Positions 1 through 8,631 are shown, numbered from the stretch's first letter. The stretch is DNA of 64,000 bases from Bacteroidota bacterium (GCA_020402865.1 JADBYT010000009.1:124001-188000), one strand, 5' to 3'. The notes: generated from the sequence alone by a model not told the origin. Numbers and translations are program-made.

Positions 1-195
1 GTAAAACCACTCGGCGATGGTGACGAAAAAGATAAACCCGAAAACCTTTGCGTGGATGTGGTGGGCAATCTCCCACGCTGCCTCGACATGATCAGTGCCG
101 AAGAAGTGATACGGAGAATATCACTTTACTATGAGGGCGGAGCTTTAATGTTTAATGATATGAATAAAGTGACACAGCAAACAACACAATCATAG
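1..195 (+). CDS. C-terminal 64 residues of an unidentified protein (partial, runs in from left edge)
   Basis: Frame 1 is open from the first base to a TAG at 193-195, giving 64 residues with no start in the window. The fragment is soluble and mixed in composition, with a VDVVGNLPRCLDMISAEEV segment and a polar TQQTTQS tail. I do not recognise the family. Base composition is closer to the housekeeping genes further right than to the AT-rich segment that begins near 423, so it probably belongs to the chromosome or to another element. A stem-loop at 391-420 lies about 200 bases downstream, but on the strand analysis below it fits the minus strand better. Confidence 0.5.
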   Translation, partial: VKPLGDGDEKDKPENLCVDVVGNLPRCLDMISAEEVIRRISLYYEGGALMFNDMNKVTQQTTQS

Positions 196-390
196 TTGCA
201 GTCTATTCGTTAAAGAAGCTAACCACGGTTATACTTCCTATCAAAATCATAAAATCGGTTTAATATGCATAATTAGTAACACAACAGCACTGGTTATTGG
301 TACTGGTTTGTATAATTGAACAATGCTTCATTATGCAAAAAATCAACCATTTACCAGGAATGCTGAGAGGCTGTATAAAGGGAAAATAAA

Positions 391-420
391 TAACCGGATC
401 AAAATAAATTGATCCGGTTA
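391..420 (-). terminator. Perfect 12-bp hairpin, probable displaced ssrA terminator
   Basis: 391-402 and 409-420 are perfect inverted copies (TAACCGGATCAA / TTGATCCGGTTA) around a 6-base loop. Read on the minus strand the stem is followed by a T-rich run (TTTATTTTCCC). It sits 2 bases from the 20-bp tmRNA-like repeat at 423-442. The real tmRNA terminator (3295-3324) has the same 2-base spacing from its own copy of that repeat. Confidence 0.6.
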
Positions 421-422
421 TC

Positions 423-442
423 TGATCTGTGGAGCCGGAGAG
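423..442. repeat. 20-bp copy of the tmRNA 3' end (candidate attachment site)
   Basis: The sequence TGATCTGTGGAGCCGGAGAG here is identical to 3327-3346, which is the 3' end of the intact tmRNA plus its flank. Similarity stops after this: the rest of the T-arm is absent, so this is not a second RNA gene. The two direct copies lie 2,904 bp apart and bound the AT-rich kinase/regulator segment. This is the geometry left by site-specific integration into the ssrA 3' end. No integrase is visible between the copies. Confidence 0.6.
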
Positions 443-616
443 CAACAACGTTCGAATCTTTTGAGGGAGGATTTGGAGAAATTTTTAAAGGAGGATATTG
501 ATCGCATTACAACATTCGTGCACAAGTCGCACCCTATTCGTTTACAAGCGATTATTACCGACTATATTCTCCAAGTTCATATATGTTTATAGAGTCAAAC
601 CTAGCATAATTCGAAT

Positions 617-2131
617 ATGGAAATTTTCACTTGGGTATTATTTATACTTTCTTTATCAGCAATACTTGGTAGTCTCATTATACTTTATCCAGCGACTGAT
701 TCAGATGATATGGACGACATTAATATTTATACATCGCTAATACCATTTGTTTTTATTGGATTTTCATTCTTTTTGGCTAAATCTCTGCTTGCATTAAATA
801 CTTCTGTTTTGCTTTGGAAAATAGAAAATATCATTGCTATAATAAACTTGGCTATCTGTTCTTTGATAAAAAGAGAACAAATCGAAATTCATTGGAGAAT
901 ATGTGTTGGTTTCTCTATTTTTTTCTCAGCAATTCCATTTATTATAAATGTCAACTTCACAGACATAAATACCCCGTTATCTATCCTAAACGAGTTTAGC
1001 AATAATTATCCAAAGATAATTTTTTCGTTTTGGCTTCCGATTCTAGCTTTGATCCTGTTTAGTTTTATATTATTCGGTTTTACAGATAAATCAAAAAGAA
1101 AAAGACAAGAAGGACTCCTGCTTTATCTTTTAGATAAGGATGGGCGCTCGTCAAATGACTCTTCTTATTACGATACAAATGAAAAGTATAGATTCAGGGA
1201 ATTTGATATTAAAATACGGCAAAACCTATATGAGGAGTTTCAACATATTTTTGAAATAAATTTCAGAAAACTTGAAGAACTAACCGCACGTCAAAGTAAT
1301 TTAATAGAGTCTGTCATCATCAAGATAAACTCCAACTCTAATAATTCTCCAAAACAATCTAACACTGACGACCGAAATATTGCTGAGATAGTAAGGGCAA
1401 TTCATGATATTAATTCAAAGCTAGATATAAAAAATGATGAATCGCTTCATGAAAAGTTAGGGCCATATTCGAATTCCCAAAATCAAAATTTCATTCGTGA
1501 GCTCAATCACTTTCTGATTACTCCACTTTCTCAGATTGAGTCAAAAATCATAATATTTAACCAAAATCCTAGCCTTTTTTTTGAAAATGAAGGTAAATTT
1601 AAAACAGCAGTTTCCACCATTAAAACAAGCGTCGATATATGTAAGGCCGTTCTGTCTGCATATAGGGAATTAGCCTTCGTAACGCCTTCATCTGAATCTT
1701 CACCAGATTTTTTGAGATCTAAATTACAGGACGCAGCAAACTTCTATAAAGAGAGCATGGAAAAAGAGGTTAATTTTATTCTTAATATGCCCGATAAATT
1801 TCCAGCGTATTCGACTAATTATTTATTAGCGGTAATACTTCCATTGGTGGAAAACGCTATAAAGGCCTCTCCTCCAAACAAAAATATTCTAATAGCATTT
1901 CAAACGTTAGACTCAATGATTAATATTAAAATTGAGAACGAGACGCAAAATCCCCTTACAATTAATCAGTTAAATACTCCAGGTTTTTCCTCTAAACATG
2001 ATCACACAGGTACTGGCTTGTTTATTGCAAGGCATTTAGTCGAAGGGCACTATAAAGGATCAATAGCTTTTGAGATAGATAAAAATGTAGTCATAGCTAC
2101 AATTTCGATTCCTTTTAAAAATAGTCAATAA
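617..2131 (+). CDS. Membrane-bound sensor histidine kinase
   Basis: 504 residues. Four hydrophobic segments occupy roughly residues 4-25, 38-62, 95-117 and 134-156, followed by a basic cytoplasmic start (KSKRKRQ), a charged linker and a kinase core. The phosphoacceptor region reads NHFLITPLSQIE with His298, matching the H-box pattern HxxxTPLxxI. The ATPase domain has an N-box (LVENAIKAS, Asn413) and a G-box (HTGTGLFIAR, Gly465/Gly467). No PAS, HAMP or extracellular sensor domain is recognisable, so the signal may be sensed in the membrane. The stop lies one base before the response-regulator start, so the two are a cotranscribed cognate pair. The gene is clearly more AT-rich than the rest of the window and lies between the ssrA-like repeats, which suggests horizontal acquisition. 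Confidence 0.85.
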   Translation: MEIFTWVLFILSLSAILGSLIILYPATDSDDMDDINIYTSLIPFVFIGFSFFLAKSLLALNTSVLLWKIENIIAIINLAICSLIKREQIEIHWRICVGFSIFFSAIPFIINVNFTDINTPLSILNEFSNNYPKIIFSFWLPILALILFSFILFGFTDKSKRKRQEGLLLYLLDKDGRSSNDSSYYDTNEKYRFREFDIKIRQNLYEEFQHIFEINFRKLEELTARQSNLIESVIIKINSNSNNSPKQSNTDDRNIAEIVRAIHDINSKLDIKNDESLHEKLGPYSNSQNQNFIRELNHFLITPLSQIESKIIIFNQNPSLFFENEGKFKTAVSTIKTSVDICKAVLSAYRELAFVTPSSESSPDFLRSKLQDAANFYKESMEKEVNFILNMPDKFPAYSTNYLLAVILPLVENAIKASPPNKNILIAFQTLDSMINIKIENETQNPLTINQLNTPGFSSKHDHTGTGLFIARHLVEGHYKGSIAFEIDKNVVIATISIPFKNSQ

Positions 2132-2132
2132 T

Positions 2133-3140
2133 ATGAATATTATTCCGGAAATTCTGATAGTAGATGATGCTCCAAATGCCGCGAAGGATTTTGGAGATTT
2201 AATTGAGGCTAAATATAGATTCGCTGTAATAACAACTGACAACCCAGCGGAAGCTTTAGAAATAGTAAAAAGATACGCAATTAAAGTAGTTGTTCTTGAT
2301 CAAAGAATGCCTAACAAAAAAGGTACGGATTTATATAGAGAAATCCAAAATATCAACCCTTTGGTCAAGGCTTTAATGTTTAGTGGGGAAGCGGATAGGC
2401 AAGAGGTAAGTGATGCCTATTTATCAGGCTTTCTTTCTTTTCTTGAAAAATCACAAATTGCTCTTCTTCCTGAAAAAGTATTTGAACTTTATACAAGATA
2501 TGAAATTGATTTTGCTAGACAGCATCAAGTAGCCAATTTTCCTATCATTTTATCTGATGAAGTTTCGTTCTTGAGAAAATTTTTCTCGACACAGCATACT
2601 GTCAATTTTCATTTTTTGAGTATAGAAAAAATAAACGATAATTTTATCTTTGACAATAAGTGGATAACAACTGTAGAAGTAAATGCCGGACAAAATTTAG
2701 AATTCGAAGATACTTTTACTTATGAAGAAGCGATAATACTAAACGAAGACTTTGAGCAGAAGATAAAATCGGGTTTTGCTTTCTCAAGTAAAAAACTTGA
2801 TTTATTAAAGATAGGTATTAATACTGAAATTAATAAGAAACTTTCCCTTTCTACTTCAACGAGTAAGATTTTAACAAAAAAGAGAAAGACGACTTATACT
2901 TTACCAGCTCAACCTTCTGATTTGAACTCAAATTATATTGTAAAACGAATTTTCGAGTATGCCCCTGTTTATATGGAATTTAGGGGTGTACTTTGTAAAA
3001 GTTGTACATTTTGTGGTTCATACCAACTAATACAGATTATTTTTTATAAACAAACTAAAAAAATTTCCTCACGACAGACAAATATAATGAAGGATCAAAA
3101 GAAAGAAATTATTGATACAGGAATTACTCAGTATTTCTAA
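2133..3140 (+). CDS. Response regulator with an unrecognised C-terminal output domain
   Basis: 335 residues. Residues 5-120 form a receiver domain: acidic pocket Asp11/Asp12 (ILIVDD), phosphoacceptor Asp56 (VVLDQRMPNKKG), switch Ser near 84 (LMFSGEA) and Lys106 (FLEKSQ). The remaining ~215 residues match no output domain I know. I see no helix-turn-helix, GGDEF, HD-GYP or sigma54 ATPase motif. That part has alternating Ser/Thr-rich strand-like stretches (around 220-265) and then a cysteine cluster CKSCTFC near residue 290. It starts one base after the kinase stop. The output may act through protein or membrane contact rather than DNA binding. Receiver identity is firm; the function of the C-terminal part is unknown. 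Confidence 0.8.
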   Translation: MNIIPEILIVDDAPNAAKDFGDLIEAKYRFAVITTDNPAEALEIVKRYAIKVVVLDQRMPNKKGTDLYREIQNINPLVKALMFSGEADRQEVSDAYLSGFLSFLEKSQIALLPEKVFELYTRYEIDFARQHQVANFPIILSDEVSFLRKFFSTQHTVNFHFLSIEKINDNFIFDNKWITTVEVNAGQNLEFEDTFTYEEAIILNEDFEQKIKSGFAFSSKKLDLLKIGINTEINKKLSLSTSTSKILTKKRKTTYTLPAQPSDLNSNYIVKRIFEYAPVYMEFRGVLCKSCTFCGSYQLIQIIFYKQTKKISSRQTNIMKDQKKEIIDTGITQYF

Positions 3141-3294
3141 AAGTAAAGATGTAAAAATCAACCTAGCATTCGGCTGTCGGTTGGGATGGTACATGTAGAG
3201 GTCAAACGTACTGTGTTTGCCTATCTACTTCATGGGGCACGTTAAGATGGAACTCTGTTTAATATGCAGGGCTATATTTCTCTGATTATATGAT

Positions 3295-3324
3295 AAAAAA
3301 AGCGTCCCTACTGAGGACGCTTTT
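3295..3324 (-). terminator. tmRNA intrinsic terminator (possibly bidirectional)
   Basis: AAAAGCGTCC (3298-3307) and GGACGCTTTT (3315-3324) form a 10-bp stem with a 7-base loop. On the minus strand it ends in a T run and lies two bases past the ssrA repeat copy. On the plus strand it is about 155 bases beyond the response-regulator stop and could also close that operon. 3141-3294 shows no other feature. Confidence 0.7.
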
Positions 3325-3326
3325 AA

Positions 3327-3346
3327 TGATCTGTGGAGCCGGAGAG
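3327..3346. repeat. 20-bp direct repeat inside the ssrA 3' end (candidate attachment site)
   Basis: Identical to 423-442. Thirteen of its bases (3334-3346) are the acceptor stem and start of the T-arm of the intact tmRNA, so integration here would restore a functional tmRNA end. Confidence 0.6.
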
Positions 3347-3696
3347 AATCGAACTCTCGTCCAAACAAGCAACGACTGTGCTTTCTACATGCGTAGCTTC
3401 TTATTCATTGTAGGGAAAAAGCCGGTCCAGAAGCGCACCTACTGTTTCCTTAGTTCCTTAATGTCGTGCAGACGCGGAACCTTACTGCACCAGCCTTATC
3501 TTTTCGGTGCTTCGGATCGGGCCGCCATAAGGCAGGGCTTCCCGCGAAGCATTGCCGGTTAATACCTTGTATTAAGCAGCAAGGGCGTAGTTAGACTCGC
3601 CAGTTGTTGTTTTGAGAATTGAGATTTACGGGCCACTTTCCCAATGCCCGGCATGCTTACACACCCGCCAACCCGCTGTCAAAACCGGTCGGCCCC
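3334..3696 (-). ncRNA. ssrA: Transfer-messenger RNA (tmRNA)
   Basis: tmRNA with SmpB rescues stalled ribosomes and tags the nascent peptide for proteolysis. On the minus strand the 5' end begins GGGGCCGACCGGTTTTGACA at 3696. The 3' end closes with a T-arm (GGACGAGAGTTCGATTCTCTCC) and GGCTCCA at 3334. The 5' GGGGCCG pairs with the 3' CGGCTCC as a 7-bp acceptor stem with one G-U. The CCA tail is not encoded. The tag frame at 3572-3601 reads GESNYALAA then TAA, a typical Bacteroidota tag. Length is 363 nt, normal for the family. A strong promoter lies just upstream (3711-3743) and a terminator just downstream (3295-3324). Confidence 0.95.
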
Positions 3697-3710
3697 GGTA
3701 AGAAGTTGTA

Positions 3711-3743
3711 CAAAGGTACGCAATTGCAGCGGGCTTTGTCAAA
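3711..3743 (-). promoter_or_regulatory. ssrA promoter, Bacteroidota sigma-A type
   Basis: On the minus strand, -33 TTTG (3740-3743) is separated by 21 bases from -7 TACCTTTG (3711-3718). The mature tmRNA 5' end is 15 bases beyond the -7 box, which leaves a short leader for RNase P to remove. Confidence 0.8.
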
Positions 3744-3802
3744 TTTCATTTTTCCAAGCCAATTCTGCAGCCATTATCAATCGCGCAAAGGCCTATAAAT
3801 CG

Positions 3803-3810
3803 TATCTTTG
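3803..3810 (+). promoter_or_regulatory. -7 element TATCTTTG for the LYS1-like gene
   Basis: TATCTTTG matches the TAnnTTTG consensus 49 bases before the ATG at 3859. No good -33 TTTG is seen at the expected distance. Its position argues against the in-frame TTG at 3808 as the translation start. Confidence 0.55.
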
Positions 3811-3858
3811 CGGGCTTTCCGGACCCTTTGCATTCATTCCCGGAAGCGGCATACAACT

Positions 3859-5058
3859 ATGAAAATTGGAATTCTCCGCGAAGGCAAACAGCCCCGCGAC
3901 AAACGCGTTCCCTTTACGCCTGCTCAATGCGTAGCCCTGCAACGCGATTTAAACGTTGAAATACGGGTACAGCCCAGTGAATGGCGTGGCTTTTCTGATG
4001 ATGAATACCGCGCGGCCGGCGTAACACTGGCCGAAGATCTTTCAGACTGCGACGTACTTATGGGCATTAAAGAAGTTCCGGTTGCCGATCTGATCCCGGG
4101 TAAACAATACCTGTTCTTTTCACACACCATTAAAGAACAACCGCACAACAAAAAACTCATGCTGGCGCTCATCGAGAAGCGCATACAAATGATTGATTAC
4201 GAATGCCTCACCGATCCGGAATTTAACCGCATTATCGGTTTTGGCTATTACGCCGGCATTGTGGGCGCCTACAACGGTATCCGCGGCTACGGACTTCGTT
4301 TCGGCTTCTTTGATCTGAAGCCGGCCTGGCTATGCCACGACATGCAGGAGTTAAAGGAAGAACTCCGCAAAGTGCGCCTGCCAAACATACAACTCATCAT
4401 TACCGGAAATGGCCGCGTAGCAAACGGCGCCATTGCCCTGCTCGGTTTTCTCGGGCTGCGCCGCGTTACCCCTTACGAGTTCACTCATTACTCATTCCGC
4501 GAAGCGGTGTACACCCAGCTTCACTCCAATAATTACAACGAGCCGCTCGACGGAAGTCAGTGGGATACACAACGCTTTTATTCGCATCCGGAGGAATTCC
4601 GCAGCACATTCGGTAAATACACACCGCATTGCGACCTGCTCATTCATTGCTCATACTGGAATCCGAAAGCGCCGCGCCTGTTTGAAAAAGCGTCTATGCG
4701 CACACCCGATTTCCGCATCAGCGTAATAGCCGATGTAACCTGCGATATCGACGGCTCCATTCCCAGCACCATGCGCCCCAGCACCATTGCCGAACCTTTC
4801 TACGGCTACAATCCCGAAACCGAACAGCTTACCGATAAAGCATTCGGTAAAGATGAAATTACGGTAATGGCTGTGGACAATCTGCCTTGTGAACTGCCGC
4901 GCGATGCTTCCGAGAACTTCGGTAAGGAACTCATGGAAAAAGTAATTCCGGCCCTTCTCGGTAACGATACTGACGAACTCATTGACCGCGCCAGTATTTG
5001 CAAAAACGGCAAACTCATGCCGAGGTTTGAATACCTTGCAAACTACGCCAAAGCATAA
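3859..5058 (+). CDS. LYS1-like saccharopine dehydrogenase / alanine dehydrogenase family protein
   Basis: 399 residues. The N-terminal half is an AlaDH/PNT N-terminal domain (MKIGILREGKQPRDKRVPFTP, GIKEVP, FFSHTIKEQPHN). The second half is a NAD-binding Rossmann-type domain with IITGNGRVANGA near residue 185. The C-terminal VDNLPCELPRDASENFGKEL segment is characteristic of NAD-dependent saccharopine dehydrogenases (lysine-forming) rather than true alanine dehydrogenases. The likely reaction is NAD-linked oxidation of saccharopine or a related opine-type amino acid in the cytoplasm; the substrate is inferred. ATG at 3859 is chosen because the promoter box overlaps the only upstream in-frame start. 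It is a single-gene unit, convergent with the BNR protein. Confidence 0.75.
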   Translation: MKIGILREGKQPRDKRVPFTPAQCVALQRDLNVEIRVQPSEWRGFSDDEYRAAGVTLAEDLSDCDVLMGIKEVPVADLIPGKQYLFFSHTIKEQPHNKKLMLALIEKRIQMIDYECLTDPEFNRIIGFGYYAGIVGAYNGIRGYGLRFGFFDLKPAWLCHDMQELKEELRKVRLPNIQLIITGNGRVANGAIALLGFLGLRRVTPYEFTHYSFREAVYTQLHSNNYNEPLDGSQWDTQRFYSHPEEFRSTFGKYTPHCDLLIHCSYWNPKAPRLFEKASMRTPDFRISVIADVTCDIDGSIPSTMRPSTIAEPFYGYNPETEQLTDKAFGKDEITVMAVDNLPCELPRDASENFGKELMEKVIPALLGNDTDELIDRASICKNGKLMPRFEYLANYAKA

Positions 5059-5136
5059 TTTATTACCCACAAGCTGCCAGCCAAAAGCGCCTGCTGCATT
5101 ACTTGCAACAGGCGCTTTTCAGTTTTCATTTATTGC

Positions 5137-8100
5137 TTACTTGCCATCCCAAACCGGCAGGCGGCCCGGGGTGTAGGGAGCTTTCGAATTTTCAAGCTGC
5201 TTTTCAATCGCAGCAAGTTTTTCGTCGGCTTGTTTTACCTGCGCGTAGAGCGGAGCAAACTGTGTTTTGGCATCGGCCAGCTTCTGTTCGTAAGTGCCGG
5301 TTTGCTGGCCGCTGGTGGCCCAAAGGTTAAACACAATATTTTCAATTACACCGGTGAGACCGGGCAATGTTTCAAACTCGCGGCCGGCCATCGACTGATC
5401 ACCGTTGAACGCAATGTTCAATGCGGTAAGCATGTTTTCGGCTTCGCGGATTTGTTTAAGCAATTCGGGCGATGCATTGGGTGTTTGCAGCACGGCCTGC
5501 TTCAAAAATTTGATGCGGCTGCGCTGATCCTGCATGTAAGCCTCGGTACCAAGTGCCACGCGACGGAAATCGGCCAGACGTTTGTTGAAATCGGCCAGTT
5601 TCGCAGCATCCACAGCCAGTGTGGGCGTAAGCAGTGTGCGCAGGTTGAAGAATACGGGTTGTGTGATTTGCTCGCTCACACCGTTTACTACTTTCACAAG
5701 ATAGGTCTGATAACGGCCGGGCAAGGCCAGCGGGCCCACATCTTCGCTTTCGTATGGGTTATCAGGATCGGGCGTATAAAACGAAACCGGGCTGGTACGC
5801 TCGATGCGACCGTTCCACGTAGTGCGGTGCAAACCTTTTTTGGCCGATTGTTTCATGCGGCGCACAATGTTGCCCTGCTCATCGGCAATTACCATCAGAA
5901 TATAAGGCGCTTCTTCCTGATCTTCCAGACGAATACTGTCGGCTGAAGGATACGGAACCGGCTTATTATTTTTTACCAGCTCCTTTTCTTTCGCCTTGCG
6001 AATTTCTTTCAGCGTTTTGTAATCGTCTTTCAGATACCACGTAATGGTGGCACCCGGTCCGGGAGTTTCTGTATTGTAGAGTGAAGCGCCCTGAAACGAT
6101 TTGCCTTTGTGTCCGAAAGGTGTGGACTGAATAAACGCCAGTCCGTCGCGCACGGGAAGCACGGCAGCTGTTTGTTTGAAGGTTTCGGGGGTAATATTTT
6201 GCAGGGGCGAATAATCATCGAGGATATAAAAACCGCGACCGAATGTGGCAATCACCAGATCGTTTTCGCGTTCCTGAATGGCAATTTCGCGCACGGCAAC
6301 TGTGGGCAAACCACCGTTGAGCTGCACCCAGTTTTTACCACCGTCGGCCGAAAAGTGCATGCCAAATTCAGTACCTGCAAAAATCAGATTCGGATTTTTC
6401 GAATCTTCCGTAATGCAGTACACTGAACCACGCTCAGGTAATGTGCTGCCAATATTGGTCCAGGTATTTCCCTTATCGCTGCTCTTCATCAGATACGGCT
6501 TGAAATCGCCGCTGCGGTGATTGTTGAACACCGCGTAAATCACATTCTCATCGTGACGTGAAGCAAGCACGTTTTGCACAAGTGTCTGATTGGGCACACC
6601 GGCTACAGTTTCAACTTTGCGCCAGTTTTTACCACCATCGGTGGTAATCTGAATCAGCCCGTCGTCGGTACCGGCCACAAGCAGGTTTTCGTTCTTCCAC
6701 GATTCAGACAGTGCAGTTACGTTTCCGTAAATTGATGTAGAGCCGTTTTTAGCTACCGCATCCATGCCCCACACCTTACCCATTACAGGCAGTTTGTTGC
6801 GGTCAATACCACGACTGAGGTCGCTGCTTACTGCGTTCCATGAATTGCCACGGTCATTGCTTCGGAAAACTACATTGGCTGCAAAGTAAACGCGCTTATT
6901 ATCAAAATGACTGATTAAAATAGGCGCATCCCAGTTCCAGCGGTAAGCTGCAGCACCGGCAGGCTCCTGGGGTTTAATGTCAATCTGTTCGCCGGTGCGG
7001 CGGTCGTAGCGTACAAGGCCACCATACTGCCACTGGGAATACACAATATTCGGATCGGTGGGATCAACCACACTCTTGAATCCGTCGCCGCCCACAGTTA
7101 CAAACCAGTCGGAATTGATTATTCCGGTAGCACTTACCGTGCGCGAAGGCCCGCCAAGTGTATTGTTGTCCTGCGTGCCGCCATACACATTGTAAAACGG
7201 CAGGGCATTGTCCACAGTTACATGATAAAACTGGGTAATGGGCAGATTGGCTTTGTAATGCCAGTTGGCAGCCGCGTCAAATGTTTCATACAAGCCACCG
7301 TCGCAGCCGGCCAGCATGTGGTTAGTGTTTAAAGGATCAATCCAAAGTGCATGATTATCCACATGCTTGTTACGTTCGCCGAGGCCGGAGAATGTTTTTC
7401 CGCCATCGTTGGACACCTGTATCCATACATCCATAGCATACACACGATCAGGATTTACCGGATCGCATACAATTTCCTGATAGTAGTTGCCGGAGGTGGA
7501 ATATCCGCCACGCTTTTCCCAGCTTGCGCCACGGTCGGTACTGCGGTACACGCCTTTTCCGTCCCGTGCTTCCACAATAGCGTAAACCATATCGGTATTC
7601 ACCGGCGAAATGGCAAGGCCAATGCGGCCTACATCACCTTTGGGAAGACCATTCGTAAGCTTGTCCCAATTGGCACCACCGTCGGTACTGCGGTAAACAG
7701 CTGTTTCCGGTCCTCCGCCCACATACGTCCACTCGTGGCGGCGGCGCTGGTGCGCAGCTGCATACACAATGTTCGGATGCTTCGGGTCGATGAGTACATC
7801 GTTGAAGCCCGTATTTTCACTTACAGTTAGCACAGCTTTCCAGGTTTTGCCGCCATCAATGGTTTTGTAAATACCACGCTCGCCGCCAGCCGACCAGAGC
7901 GGCCCATAAGCAGCTACAAAAACCACATCGGAATTGGTGGGATCAATGGCAATACGGCCAATGTGCTCTGAAGTTTTCAGCCCCACATTCTTCCAGCTTT
8001 TGCCACCATCTTCTGATTTGTACAAACCATCGCCGTAACCTACACTACGCTGGTTATTGTTTTCTCCCGAACCAATCCACACCACATTGGGGTTTTGCGG

Positions 8101-8439
8101 ATCAAGTGCCACGCAACCGATGGAGTATGAACCTTCGCCATCAAATACAGGCTCGAAGGTTACGCCGGCATTCACCGTTTTCCATACACCGCCGGAAGCC
8201 GCTACAATGTACCAGATTGATTTATCATAAGGATGCACGGCAATATCGCCTATGCGTCCTGAAGTTACAGCCGGTCCGATGCTGCGGAAATTAAGTGCCG
8301 AATAGCTGGCCGGATCGAGATGTGCCTCTTTGGGCTTTTCGGTCGCAGCGGCCACAGGTGCGCCGCCTTTTTTCTGTGCCTGTAGCGGTGTAAAACCAAC
8401 AACCGCTGCCGACACGAGTAACAAGGATAGATAGTTCAT
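5137..8439 (-). CDS. Large secreted BNR/sortilin-like beta-propeller protein
   Basis: 1,100 residues with a Sec signal peptide (MNYLSLLLVSAAVVGFTPLQAQ). The first ~750 residues contain repeated BNR/Asp-box motifs such as SEDGGKSW, TIDGGKTW, STDGGANW and SADGGKNW, separated by IAIDPTNSD-type spacers. This is the VPS10/sialidase-like propeller of the COG4447 kind. The C-terminal ~300 residues contain a mixed beta region followed by an alpha-helical charged segment. I see no T9SS sorting domain, so a periplasmic or membrane-associated location is likely. Proteins of this size and architecture are common in Bacteroidota and usually annotated as glycosyl hydrolase, but catalytic sialidase residues are not evident. 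It is a monocistronic gene; function is unknown beyond ligand or glycan binding. Confidence 0.85.
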   Translation of the reverse strand: MNYLSLLLVSAAVVGFTPLQAQKKGGAPVAAATEKPKEAHLDPASYSALNFRSIGPAVTSGRIGDIAVHPYDKSIWYIVAASGGVWKTVNAGVTFEPVFDGEGSYSIGCVALDPQNPNVVWIGSGENNNQRSVGYGDGLYKSEDGGKSWKNVGLKTSEHIGRIAIDPTNSDVVFVAAYGPLWSAGGERGIYKTIDGGKTWKAVLTVSENTGFNDVLIDPKHPNIVYAAAHQRRRHEWTYVGGGPETAVYRSTDGGANWDKLTNGLPKGDVGRIGLAISPVNTDMVYAIVEARDGKGVYRSTDRGASWEKRGGYSTSGNYYQEIVCDPVNPDRVYAMDVWIQVSNDGGKTFSGLGERNKHVDNHALWIDPLNTNHMLAGCDGGLYETFDAAANWHYKANLPITQFYHVTVDNALPFYNVYGGTQDNNTLGGPSRTVSATGIINSDWFVTVGGDGFKSVVDPTDPNIVYSQWQYGGLVRYDRRTGEQIDIKPQEPAGAAAYRWNWDAPILISHFDNKRVYFAANVVFRSNDRGNSWNAVSSDLSRGIDRNKLPVMGKVWGMDAVAKNGSTSIYGNVTALSESWKNENLLVAGTDDGLIQITTDGGKNWRKVETVAGVPNQTLVQNVLASRHDENVIYAVFNNHRSGDFKPYLMKSSDKGNTWTNIGSTLPERGSVYCITEDSKNPNLIFAGTEFGMHFSADGGKNWVQLNGGLPTVAVREIAIQERENDLVIATFGRGFYILDDYSPLQNITPETFKQTAAVLPVRDGLAFIQSTPFGHKGKSFQGASLYNTETPGPGATITWYLKDDYKTLKEIRKAKEKELVKNNKPVPYPSADSIRLEDQEEAPYILMVIADEQGNIVRRMKQSAKKGLHRTTWNGRIERTSPVSFYTPDPDNPYESEDVGPLALPGRYQTYLVKVVNGVSEQITQPVFFNLRTLLTPTLAVDAAKLADFNKRLADFRRVALGTEAYMQDQRSRIKFLKQAVLQTPNASPELLKQIREAENMLTALNIAFNGDQSMAGREFETLPGLTGVIENIVFNLWATSGQQTGTYEQKLADAKTQFAPLYAQVKQADEKLAAIEKQLENSKAPYTPGRLPVWDGK

Positions 8440-8515
8440 AGTTTATCTGTGTGGTAATGCAAAGCTAACCGGTTATGTGAAATAATGAAGTAGGTTGTGA
8501 TGAACGGTGGAAAAT

Positions 8516-8622
8516 CTGTCATTTCCCGGCTACGCCCGAAATGACAAATGAGATTATCCTTTACTGTCATCCCGAAAAGCATCCCATTCCTTGTCATTTC
8601 GGGCGGAGCCGGGAAATGACAA
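8516..8622. repeat. Long inverted repeat of a dispersed palindromic element
   Basis: 8516-8547 and 8591-8622 are inverted copies matching at 30 of 32 positions, with a 43-base spacer that carries a further partial copy (TGTCATCCCGAA). Each arm is itself partly palindromic (TGTCATTTC...GAAATGACA). It lies in the intergenic stretch 8440-8681 between two minus-strand genes, and has the look of a REP-like or MITE-like element. No coding content. Confidence 0.7.
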
Positions 8623-8631
8623 GAAAGCAAA

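Noticed and set aside
258-269. 12-bp repeat GTTTAATATGCA also at 3257-3268
   Set aside because: Short, AT-rich and at different distances from the two ssrA repeats (about 155 and 60 bases), so probably coincidental, though it could be an integrase arm site.
423-442. tRNA or second tmRNA gene
   Set aside because: Only the 20 bases of the tmRNA acceptor end are present; no T-loop partner, tag frame or 5' half follows.
617-3140. Detocs-type phage defence system
   Set aside because: Detocs has a TPR-bearing kinase and three genes; here there are two genes, no TPR, and a different regulator output.
3141-3294. Small RNA or gene between the response regulator and tmRNA terminator
   Set aside because: No open frame of convincing composition and no hairpin other than the terminator was found.
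3808-3858. Upstream TTG start for the LYS1-like gene
   Set aside because: It lies inside the -7 promoter element, so it would not be transcribed; the family N-terminus begins at the ATG at 3859.
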